64,000 nt of DNA from JAWLGZ01 sp041690635 (GTDB lineage Bacteria; Pseudomonadota; Gammaproteobacteria; Thiohalomonadales; Thiohalomonadaceae), in assembly GCA_041690635.1 (NCBI GenBank), contig JAWLGZ010000002.1, forward strand, positions 248,001-312,000, read 5' to 3'. The position numbers and the translations under genes were made by a program. Numbering within the stretch: position 1 is the first letter of the stretch; each line of letters opens with the position of its first letter. Positions 1 through 7,997 of this stretch are shown piece by piece. The notes under the pieces were generated by a model that made no database searches, had not been told where the DNA came from, and saw nothing but the letters and a program-made list of their open reading frames with translations.

Positions 1-294
1 CAGCGCACCCTCGCGGAAGATGCGGCTCTCCGCAAAAGGATTGCCCGGCTGGGTGCGCGCCACCGCGCGCAGTTCGGAGAACAGGTGGTGCAGCGCATTG
101 TCGGGACTGTTCAGCTCGGCGATGATCCGGGAGAAATCCGCCGCCTGGGAGTGCTTGAACTGCTTGAGGACCGCCTCGGGCTCCATCTCGAGCAGTTCGC
201 GCACCGGGTGAACCCCGGGCAGCAGGCGGGCGGAGCCGTCGGGCAGCTGTTCCAGCAGATCAGAGAAGGTGGGGCGCGCTTCGGTCTGGCTCAT
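1..294 (-). CDS. Hypothetical protein, 5' part only (runs off left edge)
   Basis: The minus strand is open from an ATG at 294 to the first base of the window, giving 98 codons with no stop, so this is the N-terminal part of a longer protein. It begins MSQTEARPTFSDLLEQLPDG and continues through a charged, helix-rich stretch ending near FAESRIFREGAL. The reading frame is preferred over the plus-strand frame because it starts cleanly just upstream of the divergent DUF523 gene and its amino acid composition is normal. I do not recognise the family. It is divergent from the next gene with a 36-bp gap, so the two may share a promoter region. Confidence 0.6.
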   Translation of the reverse strand, partial: MSQTEARPTFSDLLEQLPDGSARLLPGVHPVRELLEMEPEAVLKQFKHSQAADFSRIIAELNSPDNALHHLFSELRAVARTQPGNPFAESRIFREGAL

Positions 295-330
295 GAGGTT
301 CCGCCGGTATCAGGTTTACAGAGGGGTAAG

Positions 331-1323
331 ATGGGGATGGAAAAACCGGGTTCCAACCCGCCGGCCGGTGCCGAAAGCGGCACCCTTCGCCTCGGGATCA
401 GCAGCTGCCTGCTGGGGGAGAAGGTGCGCTACGACACCGGGCATAAGCAGGACAGCTATATTACCGGAACGCTCGGGCGGTTTTTCGAACTGATTCCCAT
501 CTGCCCGGAGGTGGGCGCCGGGCTGGGTGTGCCGCGCCAGCCCATCCAACTGGTCGGCGACCCGGACCGGCCGCGCGTGGTCGGTGTGCGCGATGCGGCA
601 CTGGATGCCACCGAAGCGCTGGAGCGGTTCGCCCGCAAGACAGTTGCCGGCCTGCCGCCACTCGATGGCTACATCGTCAAAAGCCGATCCCCCAGTTGCG
701 GCATGGAGCGGGTCGAGGTCTCCCCTGAGGGTAGCGGCACGCCCCGCAGAGGGCGCGGTGTCTTCACCCGCATTCTGATGGAGTCCCGCCCCTTGCTGCC
801 GGTGGAGCAGGAAGAACGGCTGGGCGATCCGGATCTGCGCGACAATTTCCTGGAACGGGTCTTTGCCTACAGGCGCTGGCGGATGCTTGTGGCGAAACGG
901 CCGACACCGCGGCGTCTGGTCGAGTTTCACACCGCCCACAAGCTGGCGCTCCTCGCCCACGGCACGGAGCGCTACCGCCGGCTGGGGCGCCTGGTGTCCG
1001 CTGCGGGCACCGGCCCAATCGGACCGCTCACCAAGCAGTATGGACAGGAATTCATGGCCGCACTGACCTGCCGTGCCACGTTGCGGCGCCACGTAAACGC
1101 GCTCCAGCATGCGGCCGGTTACCTGAAGCGAACGCTCGATGCCGAGGACAGGGCTGAGCTGACTGAGGCCATTGAGGCGTTCCGCCTCGGACAGGTGCCA
1201 CGACTGGTGCCGGTCACACTGCTGCAACACCACTTCCGCCGCCACCCGGACGCCTATATCACAGGCCAGGTCTACCTCTACCCACCCGATCCCCGCGAGC
1301 TCCTGCTGCGCGGCGGGATGTGA
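331..1323 (+). CDS. DUF523 and DUF1722 domain protein (YbgA-like)
   Basis: A 330-residue protein with two uncharacterised domains. The N-terminal DUF523 part shows the conserved cysteine motifs SSCLLGEKVRYDTGHK, PICPEVGAGLGVPRQP and SRSPSCG. The C-terminal DUF1722/YbgA part holds a motif of the form FHTAHKLALLAH, then TLRRHVNALQHAAGYLK. The ATG at 331 is chosen because GAGGGG lies just upstream and the DUF523 homology begins about 20 residues in; the frame is open further upstream but without family similarity. The cysteines suggest metal or Fe-S binding, but no reaction is established for the family as far as I know. Confidence 0.88.
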   Translation: MGMEKPGSNPPAGAESGTLRLGISSCLLGEKVRYDTGHKQDSYITGTLGRFFELIPICPEVGAGLGVPRQPIQLVGDPDRPRVVGVRDAALDATEALERFARKTVAGLPPLDGYIVKSRSPSCGMERVEVSPEGSGTPRRGRGVFTRILMESRPLLPVEQEERLGDPDLRDNFLERVFAYRRWRMLVAKRPTPRRLVEFHTAHKLALLAHGTERYRRLGRLVSAAGTGPIGPLTKQYGQEFMAALTCRATLRRHVNALQHAAGYLKRTLDAEDRAELTEAIEAFRLGQVPRLVPVTLLQHHFRRHPDAYITGQVYLYPPDPRELLLRGGM

Positions 1324-1439
1324 ACGCCGCGCCCGCCCGCGGCTCAGGAATTCGCGCACACCACACAAGGATTGGGTAAAATCACACGAAACGTAAGGTC
1401 GGGATCTATTTCCGGCAAGCTTGGCGAGGGGCACTTTCC

Positions 1440-1646
1440 ATGACCGGTATTGAGCACGCACAGCATGATGTGGACGACGCCCGATCGTCCGTGGAATCGG
1501 CACTGGACGTATTGATTAGTCTTGAACGCGACGGCGGAATGGACAGCAAGGGATTGCGAACGATCATCGACAGCCTCAGACAGGCGAGCCAGGGGCTCGA
1601 GGATGCCGCCGTTCGCCTGGCGAAGGTCGAGGAGCCGGTCGTCTAA
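1440..1646 (+). CDS. Small acidic hypothetical protein
   Basis: A 68-residue soluble protein, MTGIEHAQHDVDDARSSVES..., predicted to be mostly helical and acidic, with no signal peptide or cysteine. GAGGGG lies nine bases before the ATG. Its TAA stop is immediately followed by the ATG of ycgL with no gap, so the two are very probably translated from one mRNA. I do not recognise a family. The tight coupling and sensible composition support it being a real gene. Confidence 0.65.
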   Translation: MTGIEHAQHDVDDARSSVESALDVLISLERDGGMDSKGLRTIIDSLRQASQGLEDAAVRLAKVEEPVV

Positions 1647-1889
1647 ATGGAGTGTTTTGTCTACCGGAGCCCCCGGCGCGATCTGCTCTACCTCTATGTC
1701 CCCGCAGAGGGTGACTTCTCATCGGTTCCCGGCGAACTGATGGCCACCTTTGGCGAACCGGAACTGGTCATGCAGCTGGAACTCACCCCCGACCGCCAAC
1801 TGGTGCGGGCCACCGGCCGGGAGGTCATCGAGGCACTGCAGTCACGCGGCTTCTATCTGCAAACGCCACCCGCCGACCCCTGGTTGTGA
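1647..1889 (+). CDS. ycgL: YcgL domain-containing protein
   Basis: An 80-residue protein matching the YcgL family, which is widespread in Gammaproteobacteria. Visible family features are the start MECFVYRSPRRDLLYLYV, the central DFSSVPGELMATFGEPELVMQLEL, and the end ALQSRGFYLQTPPADPWL. Length is typical for the shorter members. It follows the 68-residue ORF with zero spacing, and a DUF1015 gene follows 82 bp downstream. Molecular function is unknown. The taxonomic restriction of the family is one of the arguments for a gammaproteobacterial host. Confidence 0.9.
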   Translation: MECFVYRSPRRDLLYLYVPAEGDFSSVPGELMATFGEPELVMQLELTPDRQLVRATGREVIEALQSRGFYLQTPPADPWL

Positions 1890-1971
1890 ACCGACCCGGT
1901 TTGACCTCCGCCCCCGACTGGTTTTCAATGCTCCCCCTTTCCAATCCGGACACCCTCGAAGGAGTTCCCAG

Positions 1972-3210
1972 ATGCCCCTGATTCGCGCCTTCGCCGGACT
2001 GCGGCCGGCACCCGAGCGTGCCGCCGAGGTCGCCGCGCCCCCCTACGATGTCCTGAACAGCGACGAGGCGCGCGAACGGGCGGCCGGACGCCCCTGGAGC
2101 TTCCTGCACATCTCCAAGCCGGAGATCGACCTGCCGCCGGAGACCGACCCGTACGCCCCCGAGGTGTACGCCAAGGCGCGGGAGAACTTCGACCGCATGC
2201 TGGCCGAGGGGGTGCTGGTGCAGGACCCGGAGCCGCGCTACTACTTCTATCGGCTGGTGATGGGCAGCCACCAGCAGACCGGCCTGGTGGCCGCCGCCTC
2301 GGTGCCGGACTACGACAGCAACCGCATCCGCAAGCACGAGTTCACCCGCCCGGACAAGGAGGACGACCGGGTGCGTCAGGTCGAGGCGCTGAACGCCCAG
2401 ACCGGCCCGGTGTTCATCACCTACCGCCACGACGCCACCATCGATGCCATCGCGGCACAGGTGACCGGCAACGAACCGGCGATGGACATCACCGCCGATG
2501 ACGGCATCCGCCACACCCTCTGGTGCGTCACCGACCCGCAGCAGATCGCCACCATCACCGACACCTTCGACGCCATGGAGTGTGTCTACATCGCCGACGG
2601 CCACCACCGTTCCGCCGCCGCCTCCCGCGTTGCCGCGAAACGGCGCGAGGCGAACCCGAACCACACCGGGGAGGAGCCTTACAACTACTTCCTGTCGGTG
2701 CTGTTCCCGGACAACCAGATGCAGATCCTCGACTACAACCGGGTGGTGAAGGACCTGAACGGCCTGACGGCGGAAGGGCTGCTGGAGCGGGTGGGCGAGG
2801 CCTTTTCGATCGAAAAGACCGATGCGCCGGTCAAGCCGGCCGCCTGCGGCGAGTTCGGCATGTATCTCGAGGGGCGGTGGTATCGGCTCCGCATCCAGCC
2901 GGAGCGGGTGCCGACCGATCCGGTCAAGCGGCTCGACGTGAGTCTGCTGGCGGACAACCTCATCGCCCCCATCCTGGGCATCACCGATCCGCGCCGTGAC
3001 AAGCGCATCGACTTCGTCGGCGGCATCCGTGGTCTGGGGGAACTGGAACGGCGGGTCGACAGCGGCGAGATGGCGGTCGCCTTCTCCCTCCACCCCACCG
3101 CCATGGATCAGCTGATGGCGGTCGCCGACGCCGGCGAGGTGATGCCGCCCAAGTCCACCTGGTTCGAGCCGAAGCTGGCAGACGGCATTGTTTCGCATTT
3201 ACTCGGTTGA
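1972..3210 (+). CDS. DUF1015 family protein
   Basis: A 412-residue cytosolic protein of the DUF1015 family. Recognisable motifs are MPLIRAFAGLRP at the start, AAPPYDVLNSDEAR, NFDRMLAEGVLVQDPEPRYYFYR, and the conserved IADGHHRSAAASRVA. The C-terminal half ends with the family block AFSLHPTAMDQLMAVADAGEVMPPKSTWFEPKLADG. The ATG at 1972 follows GGAG and coincides with the start of homology. The family often sits near serine or phosphoglycerate metabolism genes in other genomes, but nothing in this neighbourhood supports a specific role. Downstream is a 215-bp gap before a convergent gene. Confidence 0.88.
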   Translation: MPLIRAFAGLRPAPERAAEVAAPPYDVLNSDEARERAAGRPWSFLHISKPEIDLPPETDPYAPEVYAKARENFDRMLAEGVLVQDPEPRYYFYRLVMGSHQQTGLVAAASVPDYDSNRIRKHEFTRPDKEDDRVRQVEALNAQTGPVFITYRHDATIDAIAAQVTGNEPAMDITADDGIRHTLWCVTDPQQIATITDTFDAMECVYIADGHHRSAAASRVAAKRREANPNHTGEEPYNYFLSVLFPDNQMQILDYNRVVKDLNGLTAEGLLERVGEAFSIEKTDAPVKPAACGEFGMYLEGRWYRLRIQPERVPTDPVKRLDVSLLADNLIAPILGITDPRRDKRIDFVGGIRGLGELERRVDSGEMAVAFSLHPTAMDQLMAVADAGEVMPPKSTWFEPKLADGIVSHLLG

Positions 3211-3425
3211 ACTCGGCAGTTTGGGGGCTCATCCCGCGACTGCCGTAAGTCATTGGACGTGGGGCCAGCGGGGGTACTGCCGGATCCAGCTGTGAGGCGA
3301 TTGCATGCCTTATTCGCTCCAATGAATGAAGCGATTGTGCCGGGCAATTGATTCATGAGCAAGCAGGTGGCAAGGCCGTGTAGATGATTCGGCCACGCGC
3401 AAGCGGCTGAATACCTGGCGGAACT

Positions 3426-3995
3426 TCAATTCGGCGAATCACCATCCCTGCGCTCGCGGGCGTCGGTGATCTCTGTGGCGAGGGATCGCAAGTCGTCGGC
3501 CGAACGGATGGTCACGGTCTTGCTCGGCAGGGGGACGTAAGGCTTGCGTTCCTGGGCCGGCGAGGGCTCCGGCTGCGATTCCGCGTCGGCCCGCGCCTCC
3601 CCCCGACCGGCCTGAACGGCTTTGTCTTCCGCAGCATCGGGCTCCTCCGGAAGCGGAACGGCATCGCCCAGCACCTCCATAGGGGGCGCAGGCGGTGCCT
3701 CCGGCAGCTCACCTTCCGTTTGATCGGACCCGGGCCTTGCGGTCAGCCCGCCGCCGGGCAGTTCGCTCGGGTGCAGCGGTATCACCCCTTCGCCGCGGGC
3801 CGCCGACTCATTCAACCGCTGCCGTATCCTTTCGACCAGATCCAGCCTCGACGGCTCGGTGGTCGCGGAACCAACCACCGGGTATGCCGGTGTTCCCTCC
3901 GTTCTCAAAGACTCATCCTGCGCAAACGCATCGGACGCCGACAGCCCCGAAGCCAAGCCGGCGAAAAGGAGGTAAGAAAGGGGTGAACGGCACAT
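3426..3995 (-). CDS. Secreted hypothetical protein
   Basis: A 189-residue protein with a Sec signal peptide, MCRSPLSYLLFAGLASGLSA then SDAFAQ, with cleavage expected after AFA. The mature part is Pro/Glu/Ala-rich and low in complexity (for example GELPEAPPAPPMEVLGDAVP), as in flexible periplasmic linkers, and ends with a short charged segment RSADDLRSLATEITDARERRD. The ATG at 3995 is preferred because the signal peptide begins there; a TTG at 4034 would add a non-hydrophobic extension. No clear Shine-Dalgarno sequence is visible. No family recognised. It lies 20 bp downstream of the YbaK-HDOD gene on the same strand. Confidence 0.6.
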   Translation of the reverse strand: MCRSPLSYLLFAGLASGLSASDAFAQDESLRTEGTPAYPVVGSATTEPSRLDLVERIRQRLNESAARGEGVIPLHPSELPGGGLTARPGSDQTEGELPEAPPAPPMEVLGDAVPLPEEPDAAEDKAVQAGRGEARADAESQPEPSPAQERKPYVPLPSKTVTIRSADDLRSLATEITDARERRDGDSPN

Positions 3996-4054
3996 CGGTA
4001 CGCATCCGAATCGGAATGCGTTCAGCGTACCCAATAGGCGGGAGGAATGCGAGA

Positions 4055-5401
4055 TTAGGCGGCCAGGTTGCGCGCCATGGAGTCAAGGCCTTCCGCAACC
4101 TCCAGCACGGTGGCCAGCGCGACTTCGATGCTCTCCCGATCCAGCCCTACCGCATGGAGCAGCGCCTCCGGTATCTCCACCGTCTCCGCATCGCCCAAGC
4201 CGTGGCGGCGAAGGAGTCGGTTGGCGATGCACACCAGATTGGCGTAGACGGCGAACTCACCGCGGAAGTCGGCGTTGTGGTGCTCGCGTACAGTCTCGAC
4301 GATCTCGCGCGGCATATCCCACGCCTCCATGAGCCACAGGCCGATCTCCGCATGGGTGAGACCCAGGATCTCCTTCTCCACTTCGCGCACCGGCCGGTCC
4401 GGCTGCACCTCCAGCGCACTGTTGAGCCGTTCGAACTGCTCGGGGAACAGGTGACCCAGCAGCAGGAAGCCGAAGTTGTGCACCAGGCCGGCCAGGTAGG
4501 CAACGCCTGCGGAAGGACGGCGGCTGTACTCGATTCCGTTGCACAGGGCCTGGGTCAGGGCCGCCGCATGCACCGCGTGACGCCAGAAGGCGTTGAGCCC
4601 GATGGGGCCGTCTGCCGCCTGGCGGAAGGAACGGCCGAGCGACAGACCAAAGGCGAAGTCCATGACGAAATCCATGCCGAGCACCCGCACCACCGCCTGC
4701 TCCACCGTGTCCAGCTTGCCCTGATAGCCGTAAAAGGCAGACCCGGCATAGCGCAACAGCTGGGCGGCAAGGCTCGGGTCCTGCTCGATGATGGCCGCCA
4801 GTTCGGCCGCTGTGGCGAAGTGATTGTTGCGCAGCCGCAGGATCTCCACCGCGATGCCCGGCATCGGCGGCAGTTTCCGCACCTCGCGCACCTGCCGCCG
4901 CATCGACTCCGCCGCCCCGAGTTCCGGTACTTCAGTGATGCTGTAGCCCGACCACGCCTCCCCCATCAATCCGCGAAAGGTCTCGCCGTCGGTACGGATG
5001 AACTGACCGGGACTCCCGGACTGGAAAAACACCTCATCCAGTTCGCCAATCGACTCGTCCACCACTGTCTTCAGCCCGAAAGCGGGCCCGAACGGCGGCA
5101 GGGCATCGGGGTTGCACCCTTCAAAGTTGCGTGTAACTTCATCCCGGGAGCACGGTTCAAACGGACGCTTGAAGAGCTGTTCGAGTGCCTTCAGGTCGAG
5201 TTGGCGGTCGGCCGGATAAACCGCGAGAAGTCGGGCGCCACTTCCCTGTACTAGCTCGGCGCGAACCAGCTTCTGCAACGGTACGCGGGCGGCCCGGGCA
5301 CTCTGTTCGAGCCCACCATCAGCCGCCACGACGCGCACTTTGTACCGGTCAGCCGGGCCGGTGAGACACCGGCGGACACTGCGCGGAATGGTCGTGGCCA
5401 T
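4055..5401 (-). CDS. YbaK-like domain fused to HDOD signalling domain
   Basis: A 448-residue two-domain protein. Residues ~1-150 look like a YbaK/ProX aminoacyl-tRNA deacylase-like domain (FEGCNPDALPPFGPAFGLKTVVDES...VFFQSGSPGQFIRTDGE). Residues ~170-370 form an HDOD domain (LPPMPGIAVEILRLRNN, IIEQDPSLAAQLLRYAGSAFYG, GLVHNFGFLLLGHLFPEQF), and a further HD-like helical part follows. HDOD domains are non-catalytic HD-fold relatives found in signalling proteins. The ATG at 5401 has AGGGGGA eight bases upstream and is preferred to the ATG at 5422. Coupling a tRNA-editing fold to HDOD suggests ligand sensing, but this is inference. Confidence 0.85.
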   Translation of the reverse strand: MATTIPRSVRRCLTGPADRYKVRVVAADGGLEQSARAARVPLQKLVRAELVQGSGARLLAVYPADRQLDLKALEQLFKRPFEPCSRDEVTRNFEGCNPDALPPFGPAFGLKTVVDESIGELDEVFFQSGSPGQFIRTDGETFRGLMGEAWSGYSITEVPELGAAESMRRQVREVRKLPPMPGIAVEILRLRNNHFATAAELAAIIEQDPSLAAQLLRYAGSAFYGYQGKLDTVEQAVVRVLGMDFVMDFAFGLSLGRSFRQAADGPIGLNAFWRHAVHAAALTQALCNGIEYSRRPSAGVAYLAGLVHNFGFLLLGHLFPEQFERLNSALEVQPDRPVREVEKEILGLTHAEIGLWLMEAWDMPREIVETVREHHNADFRGEFAVYANLVCIANRLLRRHGLGDAETVEIPEALLHAVGLDRESIEVALATVLEVAEGLDSMARNLAA

Positions 5402-5618
5402 GGTTGGTTCCCCCTGATGCATAAAGCGAATTACCCCTTCTTAAGGTGCAAGACTAAGGGGATTGCTCACATAATTCCGGGAACCCGGTCACAAAACGCT
5501 GATGGATGCAACGGGAAACTATCAGTGCTGAATGGCGAACCCCGGAGCGACTGCGGTAGCATGGGTTCGGCGCCAAGCGCCGGAGACACAATAACAACAC
5601 GAGGAAGGAAAAAAACGG

Positions 5619-5981
5619 ATGGACAACAACGAAGACGTAATCCGCGATTTGAGCCAGCCCCTGTTCCGGGCCAAGGGGTGGATGAAACTGGTCGCCGTGA
5701 TGATGATCATCTACGGCGTGCTCACCGCCCTTTCCATCGTCGGCATCCTGATTGCCTGGCTGCCCATCTGGATCGGGGTGGTGCTGTTCCAGAGCGCGTC
5801 GGCGATCGAGGAGGCGCACATGAACGGCCGCCCCGAGGCGCTGGAAAAGAGCATGTTGAAGTTGAAAACCTATTTCACCATCACCGGCGTGATGACCCTG
5901 GTCTTCCTGATCATCGGTATCATCGGCTTCATCTTCGGCGGGATGGCCGGCCTGGCAGGCATGGGGCAGATGGGTATGTGA
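5619..5981 (+). CDS. DUF5362-like small membrane protein
   Basis: A 120-residue inner-membrane protein with two clear hydrophobic spans, around residues 23-55 (KLVAVMMIIYGVLTALSIVG) and 92-115 (GVMTLVFLIIGIIGFIFGGMAG). An amphipathic segment carrying HMNGRPEALEKSMLKLKTYF lies between them. AGGAAGG precedes the ATG. The pattern of an N-terminal cytosolic tail, helical pair and Gly/Met-rich end matches DUF5362-type proteins. Function unknown. A strong hairpin directly follows the stop codon. Confidence 0.75.
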   Translation: MDNNEDVIRDLSQPLFRAKGWMKLVAVMMIIYGVLTALSIVGILIAWLPIWIGVVLFQSASAIEEAHMNGRPEALEKSMLKLKTYFTITGVMTLVFLIIGIIGFIFGGMAGLAGMGQMGM

Positions 5982-5988
5982 TCTCCCC

Positions 5989-6015
5989 GAGGGCCGCGCG
6001 CACAGCGCGGCCCTC
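5989..6015. terminator. GC-rich hairpin between convergent genes
   Basis: A perfect 11-bp stem, GAGGGCCGCGC with GCGCGGCCCTC, and a 5-nt loop lie between the DUF5362 stop (5981) and the convergent MocR stop (6014-6016). There is no T-run on either side, so it may act as a transcript 3' end stabiliser or a weak bidirectional terminator. The assignment as terminator rests on position and stem strength only. Confidence 0.5.
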
Positions 6016-7444
6016 ACCCCTCCTCCAGAATCCCGTGGGCAAGCCGGCCCAGTGTCTCCACCGCCCGGCGGGCCACCGCCTCCTCCACCTGTCCGCAGCT
6101 CAGCCGGATATGGTTCCGGTAGTCTCCGCGGGGTGAAAAGATCACCCCCGGCGTAATGGCGATGCGCGCCTCCAGTGCCCTGAAATGCAGCTTCATGCTG
6201 TCGACTTCACCCGGCATCTCCACCCACAGCACGAAGCCGCCCTGCGGCTGGGTGACCCGCGTACCCTCGGGGAGATACTCCAGTACCGCCTGCCGCAGCG
6301 CATCGGTGCGGCGCAGGTAATCGCTCGCCGCACTCCGGACCACCCGCCGGTATCCGTCCCCTTTCAGAAAGTCGGCCAGCACCAGTTGCGGCAGTCCCGC
6401 GGTCGCCACGTTGCCCAGCAGCTTGAGGTGACGCACCCGATCATCGAACGCACCCGCCGCCACGTAACCGATGCGGTAACCGGGAGCCACCGTTTTGGAA
6501 AATGAGGAGCAGAGCAGCACGTTGCCGGTGGTATCGAACGACTTCACCGGCGGCAGCGGCTGATCGAAGGCGAGATCGCCGTAGATGTCATCCTCGATCA
6601 GCGGCACCCCTGCATCAGCGGTCATTATCGCCACTCTGCGCCGATGCTCCAGCGGCATTGCCGAACCGAGCGGATTGTTGAAGCTCGGCATGAACAAACA
6701 GGCCCGCACCAGGTTGCGATCGAGCACCCGCTGAAGCGCATCCAGATCCACGCCGGTGCGCGGGTCGGTGGGCAGCTCCAGCGCCTTCATGCCGAGCGCT
6801 TCGATTGCCTGCAGAACACCGTAGTAGCTGGGGGATTCGATGGCGATGGAGTCGCCCGGGCGGGCCACCGCCCGCAGCGAAAGCGTCACCGCCTCCATAC
6901 AGCCGTTGGTGATGATCAGCTCTTCCGGATCCACATGGCAGGCGCGCTCCCGCAGCAGGCGGGCGATGCGTCTTCTCAGCAGTGGCGAACCGGCCGGCAA
7001 CTCGTAGCGGGCGACCGTATCGGCCGCCTGGCGCGCCTTCCCTGCCATCAACCGGGCCAGGCTCTTCAAGGGAAGCAGCTCGCCTCCGGGGACGGCTGCA
7101 CCCAGTGTGATCAGGCCGGGCTCCTGGGCTCGTGCCAGCAGATCGAGCGCCAGTTCGCCGACCGAGACCTGGCAGGCCTGCATCCGGGGGCGGCTCGGTG
7201 CCGGTTCGGTGCCCTCCTCCGCGCCCCGCTGGCGAACGAAATAACCCGATTTCGGCCGCGCCTCCACCAGACCCATTCCCTCCAGGGCGACATAGGCCTG
7301 CACCGCCGTTGCGAGACTCACACCGAACTGGCGCGACACGTGCCGCAGGGAGGGAAGACGCTCACCCACCGCATAGCTGCCGTGGCCGATTGCCGTGGCG
7401 AGCCGGCCGGCAAGCTGTTCATAGAGAAAGGCACTCTGCTCCAC
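6014..7444 (-). CDS. MocR/GabR-type transcriptional regulator (GntR HTH + aminotransferase)
   Basis: A 476-residue regulator. Residues 1-75 form a GntR winged helix (YAVGERLPSLRHVSRQFGVSLATAVQAYVALEGMGLVEARPKSGYFV). The rest is a fold-type I aminotransferase domain (TNGCMEAVTLSLRAVARPGD, FNNPLGSAMP, LIEDDIYGDLAF) with the PLP-binding lysine at about K317 in CSSFSKTVAPGYRIGY. MocR proteins use PLP or PLP adducts to control adjacent genes. The start is a GTG at 7444 with GGAG upstream. It is divergent from the VOC-phzF pair, and two 12-bp direct repeats lie in the shared promoter region. The controlled pathway is unknown. Confidence 0.92.
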   Translation of the reverse strand: MEQSAFLYEQLAGRLATAIGHGSYAVGERLPSLRHVSRQFGVSLATAVQAYVALEGMGLVEARPKSGYFVRQRGAEEGTEPAPSRPRMQACQVSVGELALDLLARAQEPGLITLGAAVPGGELLPLKSLARLMAGKARQAADTVARYELPAGSPLLRRRIARLLRERACHVDPEELIITNGCMEAVTLSLRAVARPGDSIAIESPSYYGVLQAIEALGMKALELPTDPRTGVDLDALQRVLDRNLVRACLFMPSFNNPLGSAMPLEHRRRVAIMTADAGVPLIEDDIYGDLAFDQPLPPVKSFDTTGNVLLCSSFSKTVAPGYRIGYVAAGAFDDRVRHLKLLGNVATAGLPQLVLADFLKGDGYRRVVRSAASDYLRRTDALRQAVLEYLPEGTRVTQPQGGFVLWVEMPGEVDSMKLHFRALEARIAITPGVIFSPRGDYRNHIRLSCGQVEEAVARRAVETLGRLAHGILEEG

Positions 7445-7457
7445 CGCCGCTCCGCAA

Positions 7458-7500
7458 ATCTGTTATGCCTGAAAACACCAACATCTGTATCTGTTATGCC
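7458..7500. promoter_or_regulatory. Candidate MocR operator: two direct 12-bp repeats
   Basis: The sequence ATCTGTTATGCC occurs twice without mismatch, at 7458-7469 and 7489-7500. The offset is 31 bp, about three helical turns, so both sites face the same side of the DNA. The repeats lie between the divergent mocR-type gene and the VOC gene. GabR and PdxR, characterised MocR-family regulators, are known to bind direct repeats in divergent promoter regions. Assignment of this pair to the neighbouring regulator is inference. Confidence 0.55.
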
Positions 7501-7553
7501 CCACGCGGTGAGCGTATGTTGAAGCCGTGTTCTGTGCAACAGGGAGTGGAACC

Positions 7554-7997
7554 GTGTCCGATCGGATAGAGATTGAATTGCGGGTGAGTGATGTGCGGGA
7601 GAGTGTTGCCTTCTATCGGCACGCACTCGGTGCGGACGTGGACCACGCCGACGAACAACAGGGCGCGCTGCGTATCGGCGCACTCAAGCTTGCGCTGGTC
7701 GCCTCAAACACACCGCGGGCAGGTGCCCTGACGCTCCGTATTCCGGTGAGCTGGACCGCCGGGGAGATGTTCGAGCGCGCGACGGGGGCGGGTGTCCACC
7801 TGGTGCCGTCACCGGAGGCAGACCGGTTTATCCTGCACGACCCGGACGGTAACCGCATCGAGGTGCGGACCCACACCGATCGGCGCGCCCGCTGTCATGC
7901 GGACCCCTGTCCCTGGAGCGCCTCCCTGTTCCACGTACTGGTGGCACATCGGCCGGAGGCGAGGGTGATCGGGGACCCACCGGAGGTGATCGCATGA
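7554..7997 (+). CDS. VOC superfamily (glyoxalase/bleomycin-resistance fold) protein
   Basis: A 147-residue protein beginning MSDRIEIELRVSDVRESVAFYRHALGADV, the usual first beta-alpha module of VOC proteins. It later shows FILHDPDGNRIEVR, which includes the conserved metal-site region. The start is set at a GTG at 7554 because AGGGAG precedes it and homology begins immediately after. The C-terminal ~25 residues (RRARCHADPCPWSASLFHV...) are atypical, which may indicate an extended tail. Its stop overlaps the phzF ATG (ATGA), so the two are translationally coupled. The substrate is unknown. Control by the divergent MocR-like regulator is plausible. Confidence 0.82.
   Translation: MSDRIEIELRVSDVRESVAFYRHALGADVDHADEQQGALRIGALKLALVASNTPRAGALTLRIPVSWTAGEMFERATGAGVHLVPSPEADRFILHDPDGNRIEVRTHTDRRARCHADPCPWSASLFHVLVAHRPEARVIGDPPEVIA

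Noticed and set aside
1825..3198. Long open frame antisense to the DUF1015 gene
   Set aside because: GC-rich third positions create long antisense frames; the plus-strand protein has clear family motifs and the antisense one (His/Val/Arg-rich) has none.
3211..3425. Possible gene remnant (frame reading DSATRKRLNTWRNFNSANHH)
   Set aside because: Too short and not recognisable as any family; left as plain intergenic DNA.
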